From Jeotgalicoccus psychrophilus DSM 19085 (GTDB taxonomy: Bacteria; Bacillota; Bacilli; Staphylococcales; Salinicoccaceae), in the NCBI RefSeq assembly GCF_000425845.1, contig NZ_KE384463.1:211999-275998 (forward strand): 64,000 bases of DNA, given 5' to 3'. This document shows positions 48,387-57,879 of this stretch, in pieces (the first letter of the stretch is position 1; every line of letters begins with the position of its first letter). Below the pieces are notes generated by a model. It ran no database searches and was not told the DNA's origin. It saw nothing but the letters and a program-made list of their open reading frames with translations. A program made the translations under genes and the position numbers.

Positions 48387-50117
48387 ATGGCAAAAGAGTT
48401 AGAGAAAGTAGACGTTGTAACGATTGGGGCCGGCTGGACAGGCGGAATTGTTGCTGCAGAAACTGCGAAAGAAGGATTAAAGGTTAAAAGTTTAGAGCGC
48501 GGGGGCTACCGTGATACGACTGACTATCAGCATATACATGATGAATTGAAATATGCTCAGCGCTATGAACTGATGCAGGATACTTCAATTGAAACTTTAA
48601 CGTTTAGAAATACTAGGGATGAACAAGCACTTCCTGTTCGTCGTTTAGGTTCATTTTTACCGGGCAGTGGACGTGGCGGAGCCGGTACACACTGGAATGG
48701 GCAGACTGACCGTTATATGCCATATGATTTTGAGATAAAATCAATGACAGAAGAGAAATACGGCAAAGAAAAACTGGGAGAAGATTCCGGTCTTCGTTAT
48801 CGTGACTGGGGCATCACATTTGATGAACTGGAAAAATACTATGACAAGTTTGAAAAAACTGCCGGAGTCAGCGGTGAAGAAAACCCGCTTGGTGAGGAGC
48901 GCTCCAGTCCTTATCCAAACCCGCCAATGCTTAAAACTAAATCTTTAAGACTGTTTGAAAAAGCGGCGAAAGAACTGAATCTGCATCCCATTATGATGCC
49001 GTCTGCCAACATGTCACAGAGTTATGAGAACCCTGATGGCGAGGTTTTAAACCAATGTCAATACTGTGCATTCTGTGAACGTTTTGCATGTGAGTATGAT
49101 GCAAAAGCAACACCTGACGTGACAGTGTTAAAAACAGCAGAAAAAACTGGAAACTATGAAATACGTTATAATTCAAACGTTACTGAAATTGTTACTGATA
49201 AAGATGATGATAAAAAAGTAACTGGTGTGAAGTTCATAGACACTATGACGCATGAAGAATTTTTCCAGCCAGCAGATGTTGTTGTACTAACAAGCTTCTT
49301 ATTTAATAACTATAAGCTGCTCAGAGTTTCAGATATTGGAGAACAATATAATCCTGAAACAGAAAAAGGGACACTCGGAAGTAATTATTGTTACCAGACT
49401 GGTTTAGGTGCTACCGGGTTCTTTGATGAACAGTTTAATACATTCATGGGTGCAGGTGCACTGGGTATGATTCTGGATGATTTTAACGGTGATAACTTTG
49501 ATCATGAGGATCTTGATTTTATACACGGAGGATCAATCCACTTTACTCAAACAGGTGCCCGTCCTATTTTATCGAACACAGTTCGTAAAGATACGCCTGA
49601 ATGGGGAGAAGAATTCAAAGAAGAATCAATTAAAAACTTTACAAGAACATTAGAAGTATATTCTATGGCGCATACAGGACCGCATAAAGATCACTACCTG
49701 GACTTAGATGACACATACAAGGATGCATTTGGAAAATCACAAGTGATGCTTACATATAATTGGACAGAAGAAGACAATGCAAGAAATAAATATCTGACAG
49801 GGAAATGTAAGGATATTATGGAGAAGATGGGTGCAAAACATATAGATGTATCAAATGATGATATCGGTGCATATGATATTGTGCCTTATCAATCAACAAA
49901 TATTTCAGGTGGTACTCCGATGGGTACAGAACCTGAGAACAGCGTAGTTAACACTTGGCTGCAGCATTGGGATCGTGATAACTTGTTTGTTGCAGGATCC
50001 AGTGCGTTTGTACACAACTCAGGAAACAACCCGACAGGAACAGTCGGTGCGATAGCGTATCGTTGTGCTGAAGGAATAATTAAATATCATAAAGATAACC
50101 AGAGATTAGAAAACTAA
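48387..50117 (+). CDS. GMC family oxidoreductase (gluconate 2-dehydrogenase large-subunit type)
   Basis: 576 residues. The FAD-binding motif GAGWTGGIVAAETAKEG is near 13-29. GSFLPGSGRGGAGTHWNG near 90-107 contacts FAD. QCQYCAFCERFACEYDAKA near 228 matches a cysteine-rich cluster seen in the membrane-bound sugar dehydrogenase group. HNSGNNPTGTVGAIAYR near 549 is the GMC C-terminal signature. Related enzymes pass electrons to cytochrome c with a small subunit 3, which is not encoded here. A cytochrome c gene lies convergently downstream. Confidence 0.85.
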   Translation: MAKELEKVDVVTIGAGWTGGIVAAETAKEGLKVKSLERGGYRDTTDYQHIHDELKYAQRYELMQDTSIETLTFRNTRDEQALPVRRLGSFLPGSGRGGAGTHWNGQTDRYMPYDFEIKSMTEEKYGKEKLGEDSGLRYRDWGITFDELEKYYDKFEKTAGVSGEENPLGEERSSPYPNPPMLKTKSLRLFEKAAKELNLHPIMMPSANMSQSYENPDGEVLNQCQYCAFCERFACEYDAKATPDVTVLKTAEKTGNYEIRYNSNVTEIVTDKDDDKKVTGVKFIDTMTHEEFFQPADVVVLTSFLFNNYKLLRVSDIGEQYNPETEKGTLGSNYCYQTGLGATGFFDEQFNTFMGAGALGMILDDFNGDNFDHEDLDFIHGGSIHFTQTGARPILSNTVRKDTPEWGEEFKEESIKNFTRTLEVYSMAHTGPHKDHYLDLDDTYKDAFGKSQVMLTYNWTEEDNARNKYLTGKCKDIMEKMGAKHIDVSNDDIGAYDIVPYQSTNISGGTPMGTEPENSVVNTWLQHWDRDNLFVAGSSAFVHNSGNNPTGTVGAIAYRCAEGIIKYHKDNQRLEN

Positions 50118-50127
50118 GACAGACACA

Positions 50128-50158
50128 AACACACGCAATTTTGCGTGTGTTTTTTTAT
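50128..50158 (+). terminator. Intrinsic terminator of the GMC gene
   Basis: ACACACGCAA pairs with TTGCGTGTGT, followed by a seven-T run. Confidence 0.9.
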
Positions 50159-50229
50159 CTTTTTAAGTTAATAACTTAATTAGAAAGCAGGAAATCATCG
50201 GGTCGTCTTTTTGTAATGATTTCAAGAGA

Positions 50230-50266
50230 AAGCTCCCCCTAAAGTAGTTTACTTTAGGGGGAGCAG
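50230..50266 (-). terminator. Terminator of the cytochrome c gene
   Basis: GCTCCCCCTAAAGTA pairs perfectly with TACTTTAGGGGGAGC around GTT. Confidence 0.85.
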
Positions 50267-50287
50267 ATTAAAGGACGATTTTTCTTC

Positions 50288-50635
50288 TTACTGTTCGCTG
50301 AAGAAAGTGTAGAGTGCAGAGAGCTCTTCGTCTTTAATTTGATCTTCGCTGAAAGCAGGCATCTGTCCTTGGCCATTTCTTACAATTTCGCTGAACTCAT
50401 CCTCGCTGAGACTCATACCCGCAAGCGCTGGACCCATACCGCCTGAGAAGTCTTGACCATGACATGAAGCACAGTTATCACGAGCGATACTTTCAGCATC
50501 GACATCACCGCTTGAAGCGCTGCTGTCTTCTTCTGTTGCAGGTTCTTCAGATGCCTCTTCTTCGCCACTCCCGCAAGCTCCGAGAATGAGAACCATGGAA
50601 AGACCGCCGGCCATTAGAAATTTCTTCAAATTCAT
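50288..50635 (-). CDS. cccB: Lipid-anchored cytochrome c (c-551/CccB-like)
   Basis: 115 residues. A lipobox places the lipidated cysteine at residue 21 (LGAC), followed by an acidic linker. Haem is held by C55-x2-C58-H59 (CASCH); the axial methionine is in GQMPAF near 92. This is the size and plan of Bacillus cytochrome c-551 CccB, an outer-face electron carrier to the terminal oxidase. It may accept electrons from the convergent GMC enzyme. AGGGGG precedes the ATG. Confidence 0.88.
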   Translation of the reverse strand: MNLKKFLMAGGLSMVLILGACGSGEEEASEEPATEEDSSASSGDVDAESIARDNCASCHGQDFSGGMGPALAGMSLSEDEFSEIVRNGQGQMPAFSEDQIKDEELSALYTFFSEQ

Positions 50636-50810
50636 AAACTGACCCCCTCAAAATTTTAAATACTGATACACCTTTAATATATCACAATTTTAAGCATTAC
50701 CGAATAATATCTGCAATTGTTTTCATTAACTTTGGATTTATTCGACCGAATCATGAATGTCATTCTTAAAATCTTTAATATGTATAAAAAAACAAGGCCT
50801 TTAAATATTG

Positions 50811-50838
50811 AAAAAGAGCAGGATAATTCCTGCTCTTA
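50811..50838 (-). terminator. Terminator of cadC-cadA
   Basis: AAGAGCAGGA pairs with TCCTGCTCTT; T-run on the minus strand. Confidence 0.88.
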
Positions 50839-50840
50839 TA

Positions 50841-53009
50841 TTATTCATCTTTCACTTTTATCAGTCTCAGACTGTTCAATGCCACTAATATCGTTGCGCC
50901 CATATCAGATAATATCGCAATCCACAGTGTCAGCCATCCAGGGATAACTAACAAGAGAGCAAGAACTTTAATCGCTATGGCGAACGTAATATTCGCTTTA
51001 ATGATATTCAAAGTCTTTCTGCTCAGCTTCACAGTAAATGGCAACTTCTGCAAATCATCTCCCATTAAAGCAACATCTGCGGTTTCCAGTGCAGTATCCG
51101 TTCCAGCACCGCCCATCGCAATACCAACCGTTGAAGCAGCTAAAGCGGGGGCATCGTTCACGCCGTCGCCAACCATACCGACATGTTTGTACTTCTCTTT
51201 GAGTTTATTGATCACATTCAATTTATCTTCCGGCATTAATTCAGACTGTACGTCTGATACACCAACGTGTTCAGCTATAGCTTTCGCCGTACTCTGGTTG
51301 TCACCAGTCAGCATCACCGTCTTATCGATGCCCACTTCATGCAGTTTCTGAATCACACGTTTACTCGTCTCGCGGACTTCATCCGCCACTGCAATGAGTG
51401 CGAGCACTTTATCGCTTGTACCAGCAAGCATCACTGTTTTACCATGTTCCTGAAGTGCTGTCACTTCTTGCTGGAGCTCTGAATTGAAGTTTGGTGTGTT
51501 TAACTCTGTGAATAAAGCCGGGCTGCCGATGTAATACGTTTCGTTATTCATATCACCCTGAATACCCCGTCCTGTAATAGAGGAGAAGTGATTAATTTCT
51601 ATCTTGTTATAGTCCGCATTCATGTGGTCCGCTTTTTTAATAATTGCTGAAGCCAGAGGATGCTGCGAACGGTTTTCCAGTGCGCTGACAATAGACATCA
51701 GTTCAGTTCCATTCGTGTCGCTGTCTAGAACTTTGTAATCAGTTAAGGCAGGAACACCTTTTGTCAGCGTGCCAGTTTTATCAAAAGCGATGGCTTTTAA
51801 GCTGCCCATTTCTTCAAGGTGAATACCGCCTTTAATTAAAACCCCGTGTTTTGCTGCATTACCGATCGCTGAAACGATTGAGATTGGAGTTGAAATTACA
51901 AGCGCACATGGACAACCGACAACGAGTACAGCCAGTCCCTGATATACCCAGGTAGACCATTCTGCATTAAAGAATAGAGGAGGTACCGTTGCAACTAAGA
52001 GTGCAAGCACCATAATTGCCGGCGTATAGTACTTCGCGAACTTATCGACAAAGGCTTGAGCCGGTGCACGTTCTCCCTGTGCTTCTTCTACAAGGTGGAT
52101 AATCTTTGAAATCGTTGTGTCTTCAATTAATTTCGTAATTTTAACTTCAAGGAAACCTTCTTCGTTGAGCGTCCCTGCGAATACTTCATCATTATTGGAT
52201 TTCTCTACAGGGAGAGATTCACCGGTAATGGCTGCCTGGTTCACTGAAGAGTGGCCGGATGTAATGATCCCATCCATCGCGATCTTCTGACCCGGTTTCA
52301 CAATCATCACGTCATTGACCATGATATCATCGACATGGATTAATTGCTCATGACCATTTCTTTTAATCAGCGCTTCTTTCGGCACGATGTCCATTAATGA
52401 ACTGATCGATTTTCTCGCACGTTCCATCGAGAAACGTTCCAGTGCTTCGCTGATGGCGAATAACACAACAACAATCGCAACTTCTGCCCATTCACCAATT
52501 AATACACCGCCGATTACCGCGACTGTCATCAGCGTTCTCATATCAAACTCCAGTTTCGTTAAATTGATGAGTCCTGTTTTCAGCATATTGCTGCCGCCGA
52601 TCAGCATGGACGCGATAAACAACAGCGGCGTTAAAATATTATCATTGCCGTTAACTGCCATGGATATAAAACCGAAAGCAATTAAAAGAATGGAGTATAG
52701 AAGGGTGCTGTGTTTTTTAAGGAAAGGGTCTTCTTCTTTTTTATCCTCTGTTTTCTGTTTGCTGATACCTGTTTTGATTTCCGGTGTGACTTTAAGATTT
52801 TCGAATGCCCCTGCTTTTTCAAGTTCGTCTACTGATGCTGTACCGTAGACTGAAATTTTTGAGGCGCCGAAGTTAACTTTGGCATCTTGAACTTCAGGCA
52901 GCTGTTGGACGTTTCTCTCAAACTTACCGGCACAGTTGGCACATGAAAAACCTTCAACACGGAATACTGATTTATCCGCTTCATTCAATGCAGTGAGTTC
53001 CTTAGACAT
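50841..53009 (-). CDS. cadA: Cd2+/Zn2+/Pb2+-exporting P1B-type ATPase
   Basis: 722 residues. One N-terminal HMA domain with CANC at residues 23-26. The membrane metal site CPC is near 364, the phosphorylated aspartate in DKTGTLT near 408, and the hinge GDGVNDAPA near 613. CPC with this HMA and the ~720-residue length matches CadA. It pumps cadmium, zinc and lead out of the cell. The start overlaps cadC by 8 bp, so repression by CadC controls both. Confidence 0.94.
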   Translation of the reverse strand: MSKELTALNEADKSVFRVEGFSCANCAGKFERNVQQLPEVQDAKVNFGASKISVYGTASVDELEKAGAFENLKVTPEIKTGISKQKTEDKKEEDPFLKKHSTLLYSILLIAFGFISMAVNGNDNILTPLLFIASMLIGGSNMLKTGLINLTKLEFDMRTLMTVAVIGGVLIGEWAEVAIVVVLFAISEALERFSMERARKSISSLMDIVPKEALIKRNGHEQLIHVDDIMVNDVMIVKPGQKIAMDGIITSGHSSVNQAAITGESLPVEKSNNDEVFAGTLNEEGFLEVKITKLIEDTTISKIIHLVEEAQGERAPAQAFVDKFAKYYTPAIMVLALLVATVPPLFFNAEWSTWVYQGLAVLVVGCPCALVISTPISIVSAIGNAAKHGVLIKGGIHLEEMGSLKAIAFDKTGTLTKGVPALTDYKVLDSDTNGTELMSIVSALENRSQHPLASAIIKKADHMNADYNKIEINHFSSITGRGIQGDMNNETYYIGSPALFTELNTPNFNSELQQEVTALQEHGKTVMLAGTSDKVLALIAVADEVRETSKRVIQKLHEVGIDKTVMLTGDNQSTAKAIAEHVGVSDVQSELMPEDKLNVINKLKEKYKHVGMVGDGVNDAPALAASTVGIAMGGAGTDTALETADVALMGDDLQKLPFTVKLSRKTLNIIKANITFAIAIKVLALLLVIPGWLTLWIAILSDMGATILVALNSLRLIKVKDE

Positions 53010-53370
53010 TGGCAGTCATCCTTTCCTGGTGAGCCAGCGCAAATGTCATCAGCTGTTTGATATTCGGATCTTTCAGCGAGTAGAACACGAGCTTGCCTTC
53101 TTTACGTGAAGTAACGATACCTTCTTTATATAAAGTACGCAGGTGATGGGAGGTATTCGCGATAGTAATATCCAGTATCAACGCGATATCACATAAACAT
53201 AACTCATCATCCTGACAGAGAATATATGTAATCTTCGCTCTGTTTTTATCCGCAATGGCTTTCAGCATTTGCGACATCCCTGTGATGTCGACTCTTTCTA
53301 TATCTTTCTGCAGGCGGTTTACTTTATCTTCATCGAAGCAGAAAACTTCACATACATTATTATTCGTCAT
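53002..53370 (-). CDS. cadC: CadC metal-responsive repressor (ArsR/SmtB family)
   Basis: 122 residues. Cysteines at positions 7 and 11 and the pair in ELCLCDIA near 57-61 form the alpha3N metal site of CadC. The winged HTH recognition region is [18 protein letters not shown]. Binding of Cd, Pb or Zn releases it from the operator. GTGTCC on the plus strand reflects a weak ribosome site before ATG 53370. It is the first gene of the cadCA operon. Confidence 0.93.
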   Translation of the reverse strand: MTNNNVCEVFCFDEDKVNRLQKDIERVDITGMSQMLKAIADKNRAKITYILCQDDELCLCDIALILDITIANTSHHLRTLYKEGIVTSRKEGKLVFYSLKDPNIKQLMTFALAHQERMTANV

Positions 53371-53385
53371 AGGACACCTCTATAT

Positions 53386-53401
53386 TCAAGTATTTACTTG
53401 A
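53386..53401 (-). promoter_or_regulatory. CadC operator
   Basis: TCAAGTATTTACTTGA-type palindrome (TCAAGTA - TACTTGA overlap) 16 bp upstream of the cadC start, in the position of the known CadC operator with ATTCAA arms. Confidence 0.75.
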
Positions 53402-53506
53402 TTGTATTGTAAACTTTATCGAAAAATTATTCAAGTGGATACTATAATGAGTATTGAAAGGATGTATTATTATATTTTTTGGTGGCGTATATGCTACTAT
53501 GAAGTT

Positions 53507-53743
53507 ATGAAAAAGAAACTGGATAAGAATTTATACGAAATTAGATGCCAGTTCAGTAACAACATACAAAGAGCTGTTTACTTCCATATGGAAGATAATC
53601 AGTATGTAATGACCCATGGATTTACAAAGAAAACTCAAAGGACACCGCCTAATGAAATAAAAAAAGCCAAGCGTCTACGACGCAGATATTTAGGGAGGGA
53701 GTATGAATGTCTAGAATGGATGAAATCAAAGCAAAAGCTATAG
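53507..53743 (+). pseudogene. HigB/Gp49-like toxin, N-terminally truncated
   Basis: From ATG 53507 the product reads KKLDKNLYEIRCQFS and later FTKKTQRTPPNEIKKA, the C-terminal half of RelE-superfamily phage Gp49-like toxins (normally ~105-115 residues). The N-terminal ~40 residues of the fold are missing. The upstream frame to 53402 has unrelated, hydrophobic composition and overlaps the cad promoter. The antitoxin gene overlaps its end by 37 bp, so the pair was a higBA operon; toxin activity is doubtful. Confidence 0.65.
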
Positions 53744-53982
53744 CAAAAGATCCTGAACGTAAAAAAACTTATGAAGAGGAGTCTAAACGCTTAAAGACTG
53801 CCGTAATGATAGTCGAACTGAGAGAAAAGCATGGCTTAACTCAACAGGTGCTTGCAGATAAAGCTGGGGTTCCAAAATCTACAATTGTACGTATTGAAAA
53901 TGCACAGGTCAACACAACTGTAGATATGCTGAGCCGCATTGCTCAAGCTGTAGGTAAAGAACTTGAAATGAGTATTTTATAG
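53707..53982 (+). CDS. XRE-family antitoxin (HigA-like)
   Basis: 91 residues. The HTH reads LREKHGLTQQVLADKAGVPKS, followed by TIVRIENAQVNTTVDMLSRIAQAVGKELE, typical of antitoxins that follow Gp49-like toxins. AGGGAGG lies just before ATG 53707. It overlaps the truncated toxin gene. It probably still represses its own promoter. A strong terminator follows. Confidence 0.85.
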   Translation: MSRMDEIKAKAIAKDPERKKTYEEESKRLKTAVMIVELREKHGLTQQVLADKAGVPKSTIVRIENAQVNTTVDMLSRIAQAVGKELEMSIL

Positions 53983-53987
53983 AAATA

Positions 53988-54022
53988 AAAATCGCTGTCA
54001 GCTATTCTGACAGCGATTTTTC
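53988..54022. terminator. Bidirectional terminator
   Basis: AATCGCTGTCAG pairs with CTGACAGCGATT, followed by TTTTC; it also ends at the stop of the convergent gene. Confidence 0.88.
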
Positions 54023-54615
54023 TATTCCAGTTCGTAATGGGTTATAAGGTAATCAATAATTTCCGTCAGCTGCTTGACCCGGGATGCATGGACATGTTTC
54101 GAAATGGTCGACACAGATCGTTTTGTCAGTCTTGCGATTTCCTTCTGAGTCATACCTGTTAAATAGAACTGCATAACTTCCTGTTGCAGCGGTGTTACGG
54201 TTCTAAAAATATCCGTCGCGTACATTAATGCAATTTCGATACCTTTCGGCATATCAGGGCTTGAGAAATCCTGTACTTTAGACTTTTTAATCGTTTGAAG
54301 CGACTCTCTTACCACTTTTATGGAAGAGTGATCCCAGCGATCGGGATTGTATTCAGGGTAGGAATCATCGACAGTATGGAAACTGCACTTTAATGGAAAG
54401 TCTGAAGCAGGCCATAATGATTTTGCATAAAATGCTAACAATATAGAGTAATGCGGCTGTGATGATAAGATAAAAAGCTCTTCTCCCAGCCGATAATTCA
54501 TATATAATTTATTCTCATTGGAGTTTAAATCTCGCAGTTTACGTTCTATATGAGAAAGATGGTTGTATATCTCAGGCGGTGCCTTAGTACTGTTCGACAC
54601 ATCCAAAATCAGCAT
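54022..54615 (-). CDS. SatD-like protein with C-terminal HTH
   Basis: 197 residues. The N-terminal ~125 residues follow the SatD pattern (ILDVSNSTKAPPEIYNHL, then a helix and a GEELFIL strand). The C-terminal region TPLQQEVMQFYLTGMTQKEIARLT then SVSTISKHV is a sigma-region-4/LuxR-like helix-turn-helix. It is probably a small DNA-binding regulator. Two tandem palindromes 50-100 bp upstream (54665-54718) are likely its own operator. Target genes unknown. Confidence 0.6.
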   Translation of the reverse strand: MLILDVSNSTKAPPEIYNHLSHIERKLRDLNSNENKLYMNYRLGEELFILSSQPHYSILLAFYAKSLWPASDFPLKCSFHTVDDSYPEYNPDRWDHSSIKVVRESLQTIKKSKVQDFSSPDMPKGIEIALMYATDIFRTVTPLQQEVMQFYLTGMTQKEIARLTKRSVSTISKHVHASRVKQLTEIIDYLITHYELE

Positions 54616-54664
54616 AGAGATTATGGTAACCAGCTCCTTTAATGTAATGAGTACATTCTACAAT

Positions 54665-54718
54665 AATTCGTCTTAAAAGGCGAATTGAATTTTTAAGTTC
54701 GCTTATATAGGCGAATTT
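54665..54718. promoter_or_regulatory. Tandem palindromic operator upstream of the SatD-like gene
   Basis: Two copies of a dyad: AATTCG-10 nt-CGAATT (54665-54686) and TTCGC-TTATATAG-GCGAA (54698-54715). The second half of each reads GGCGAATT. Centres are about 31 bp apart, three helical turns. Confidence 0.6.
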
Positions 54719-54982
54719 AATGTTGGAGATGAAGTTGATTGATGATTTGAAAATCAATAAAAATCTACTGTGGTATTTGAATTTGAAATCATAGGAGCAA
54801 CGAAAGATTGCCAGGAAATTATATGTAATCTGATTAACTTGTATAGCTAACCAGCGTAGCAGTAATGAAAAAATAATGGATCTTTTCAGAACGAAAAATT
54901 AGTTATAAGAAAATTAACAACAATTCATTTTGGATGTTATTTTATATTTATTCCTGTGTAAACCTGGAAGGGTTCTCGTAAA
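54719..54982. other. Noncoding or decayed stretch
   Basis: About 260 bp with only short frames. One of them ends FEIIGATKDCQEIICNLI and a stop at 54848, with coding-like composition but no start or ribosome site; it may be a gene remnant. Nothing else was recognised. Confidence 0.3.
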
Positions 54983-55150
54983 GGCCCCGGATAACAACGG
55001 CGTTTTCCTGTTGTGAACCGACAGGCCCCGGATGACAACGGCGTCTACCTGTTGTAAACCGACAGGTCCCGAATGACAACGGCGCTTCCTCGTTGTTAAT
55101 CGACGCGCCCCGAATGACAACGGTGTCTCACCGTTGTCAACCGATCCCCC
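54983..55150. repeat. 41-bp tandem hairpin array D (four units)
   Basis: ACAACGG recurs at 54994, 55035, 55076 and 55117: an exact 41-bp period. The opposite arm is CCGTTGT or a variant (GTTGT), followed by AACCGAC and a GGCCCCG spacer. Unlike the others it lies between divergent genes. Units of the same sequence are at 337 and at the right edge. Confidence 0.92.
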
Positions 55151-55326
55151 AATCCCCCCGGCGACTCCCAATTAAACAGACAGCATCCCCGCGCCGGTGA
55201 TGAGATTTTTATCTTTTAACGGTATTTCATTTGAATGGGTGCGGTTCTGCTCGGTTATTAGATGAAACACAGGCTGAAATCTGTTACTATATTAGAGATT
55301 GAGAATTGATGAACGGGAGTGCCATT

Positions 55327-56577
55327 ATGCAATTTACAGAGTTAACATTGGAAGAATTCAATGACTACACAGGAAAACATTTCAGTCATTTTACCCAGAC
55401 AGAACAAAATTACAAATTAAAAACAGACAGCGGCATTGAGACTTATTTAGTAGGTGTAAAAGACGGCGACGCGGTTAAGGCTGCTTGCCTAGTTACATTG
55501 ACGCCTGTCATGAAAGTATTTAAATACGCATATACGAATAGAGGGCCGGTGCTTGACTACAGCGACGAAACGGTTTTTACTACATTTTTTGACGGCTTGA
55601 CGAAGTTCTTAAAACCGAAGAAAGTCATGTACCTGCGCGCGGACCCGTATGAAGTGATTAATAAGCGCAATCACGAGGGCGAAGTTATTAAGAGTATGGA
55701 AAATGATTATATCTTTGATAACTTTAAAGCCCTTGGTTACGATCATGATGGATTTAAAAACGGCTTTGACCCGATTGTCCAGGTTCGCTGGCATTCAGTG
55801 CTGGATCTTGCAGGGAAAGATAAGAAGACGGCATTCGATGAAATGGATACGCTCCGTAAGCGTAATATTAAGAAGGCGGAGAAACACGGTCTGCATATTA
55901 AGTATCTTGATATCGATAATATCGAAATCTTCCGTAAGTTTATGAAAGATACGTCAGAGATGAAGTCTTTCTACGATAGAGATGACAGCTTCTATATTGA
56001 TAGAAAACGCTACTTTAAAGATCAGGTTATGATTCCGATGGTGTATGTAGACTTGGAAGATTATAACGAGTCTATTGCACAGGATAAGAAGAAGATGGAA
56101 AAGAGTATCGAAAAAGCGGAACGTGCGTTAGAGCGTGATCCGGATAACGAGAAGAACCAGAATAAAATTAAGAATCTGAGCGAGCAGCTTGAGAACATCG
56201 ATGCGAAGCTGACTGAAGGTAAAGCGCTGCTGGAAACACACGGCAAGGAACTGCCGCTGTCGAGTGCGTACTTTATAGTGACACCGCATGAAGTGACTTA
56301 CCTGTCCGGCGGGACAGATAACGACTTCCGTCATTTTGCAGGGAGCTACTTAATTCAGTGGACAATGATTCAGTATGCATTGGAACAAGGTATAGACCAG
56401 TACAACTTCTACGGAATCAGCGGAGACTTTACTGAGAATGCTGAAGACTACGGTGTAATTCAGTTTAAGAAAGGGTTCAATGCTGTAGTGAACGAATATA
56501 TCGGGGACTTTATCAAACCGGTGAACGGTCCGGCGTATAAGATTTATAACGGACTGAATAAGCTGCGTAATAAATAA
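55327..56577 (+). CDS. femA: FemA-type aminoacyltransferase (peptidoglycan interpeptide bridge)
   Basis: 416 residues from ATG 55327, with GGGAG upstream; a TTG at 55306 is less well placed. It aligns by eye to S. aureus FemA over its length: HFTQTEQNYKL, MKVFKYAYTNRGPV, VRWHSVLDL, RKRNIKKAEK, a coiled-coil arm near 245-300, FRHFAGSYLIQW and QYNFYGISGDFTENAEDYGV. FemA uses glycyl-tRNA to extend the pentaglycine-type bridge at the membrane. Two more fem genes follow in the same direction. Confidence 0.9.
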   Translation: MQFTELTLEEFNDYTGKHFSHFTQTEQNYKLKTDSGIETYLVGVKDGDAVKAACLVTLTPVMKVFKYAYTNRGPVLDYSDETVFTTFFDGLTKFLKPKKVMYLRADPYEVINKRNHEGEVIKSMENDYIFDNFKALGYDHDGFKNGFDPIVQVRWHSVLDLAGKDKKTAFDEMDTLRKRNIKKAEKHGLHIKYLDIDNIEIFRKFMKDTSEMKSFYDRDDSFYIDRKRYFKDQVMIPMVYVDLEDYNESIAQDKKKMEKSIEKAERALERDPDNEKNQNKIKNLSEQLENIDAKLTEGKALLETHGKELPLSSAYFIVTPHEVTYLSGGTDNDFRHFAGSYLIQWTMIQYALEQGIDQYNFYGISGDFTENAEDYGVIQFKKGFNAVVNEYIGDFIKPVNGPAYKIYNGLNKLRNK

Positions 56578-56592
56578 GAGAGAGTGAATCGC

Positions 56593-57855
56593 ATGAAGTT
56601 TTTAGAATTAACTGATGAAGAATATGCGGCATTTATAGAAGAAGGCCATGAGGCGGCTTTCTTCCAGATGCTTGAAAATAAAACCAACCGTGAGATGAAC
56701 GGCGAAACGGTTAAACTGCTCGGTGTTAAAGATGATGCGGATAAAGTTGTGGCAGCATGTCTGTTTACACTGCAGCCGACAGTGATGGGCAAATATTTCT
56801 ATTACTCGAACAGAGGCCCGGTACTCGATTATCATAATTTAGAGCTGGTACGTTTCTATTTTGAAGGCTTAACGGAATACCTTAAGAAGAATAACTGTTC
56901 ATACGTTAAAGTCGATCCGAACTGGATTTACAAGAAGTATGATAAGGATGTTGTCGAGAAGGGAGAATACCCGGCGCAGGATGCCTTAATCAAGCTGATG
57001 GAGTCGCTTGGCTACGGTCATGAAGGATTTACACGCGGTTATTCTAAAACGTCCCAGGCACGCTGGATGAGTGTTTTGGATGTATCGCCATTTGAAGATG
57101 AGAAGGCACTCGTTAAATCGTTCGACTCACAGCGTAAGCGCAATATGAAGAAAGTACAGAAATACGGCGTGGAGTTTAGATTTTTAGAGGTCGATGAAAT
57201 CGATAAGTTCGTGAAGCTGTATGCCGATACGTCAGAACGCCAGGGCTTCTTTACACATCCGGATCCTAAGGGATATTTCTCGAACTTTAAAAAAGCTTAC
57301 GGCGATAAAGTGCTCATTCCTTACGCCTATATCGAACTCGATAAGTATGTGGCGAATCTGACTAAGGAATTAGAGGATGTTACAAAACGCTTAGAGACAA
57401 TGCAGGCGAAAGAGAATAAGAATGACAAGACATTAAACAAGATAAAAGAGATGGAAAAACAAGTGAGTAATCTTACCGGCGATCTAGATGAAGCGAAAGT
57501 CATCCACGAGAAGGAAGGCAATGTGCTGGATCTTGCTGCCGGCATTTACTTTGAAACGCCGTATGAGCTTGTGTATAACTCAGGGGCAAGTACATCTGAG
57601 TATCCGCAGTTCGTTGGACCGTATAAAATGCATTTAGAGATGATGAAGTATTGTATCGAAAATGATATCTCACGCTATAACTTTTACGGCGTAAGCGGAG
57701 ACTTCTCTGAGGACGGGGAAGACTACGGAGTTTATCGATTTAAGCGCGGATTCAATGCAGAGATTGAAGAGCTGGTTGGGGACTTCGTTAAAGTGATTGC
57801 GCCAATGCAGCACAATGTCTATAAAGTAAAAGCGAAACTTGGACTGAATAAGTAA
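56593..57855 (+). CDS. femB: FemB-type aminoacyltransferase
   Basis: 420 residues from ATG 56593, with GAGAG upstream. It shows FemB-like features: YYSNRGPVLDYHNLELV, ARWMSVLDV, SQRKRNMKK, the coiled arm with AKENKNDKTLNKIKEMEKQ, and FYGVSGDFSEDGEDYGVYRFKRGF. It starts 15 bp after femA, so they form an operon. FemB normally adds the last residues of the bridge. Confidence 0.85.
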   Translation: MKFLELTDEEYAAFIEEGHEAAFFQMLENKTNREMNGETVKLLGVKDDADKVVAACLFTLQPTVMGKYFYYSNRGPVLDYHNLELVRFYFEGLTEYLKKNNCSYVKVDPNWIYKKYDKDVVEKGEYPAQDALIKLMESLGYGHEGFTRGYSKTSQARWMSVLDVSPFEDEKALVKSFDSQRKRNMKKVQKYGVEFRFLEVDEIDKFVKLYADTSERQGFFTHPDPKGYFSNFKKAYGDKVLIPYAYIELDKYVANLTKELEDVTKRLETMQAKENKNDKTLNKIKEMEKQVSNLTGDLDEAKVIHEKEGNVLDLAAGIYFETPYELVYNSGASTSEYPQFVGPYKMHLEMMKYCIENDISRYNFYGVSGDFSEDGEDYGVYRFKRGFNAEIEELVGDFVKVIAPMQHNVYKVKAKLGLNK

Positions 57856-57879
57856 AGCATAGAAAGGTTTGATCCAGCG

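Noticed and set aside
54914..55171. 85-codon minus-strand frame across array D
   Set aside because: Composed of repeat sequence; no start context and no conserved protein features.
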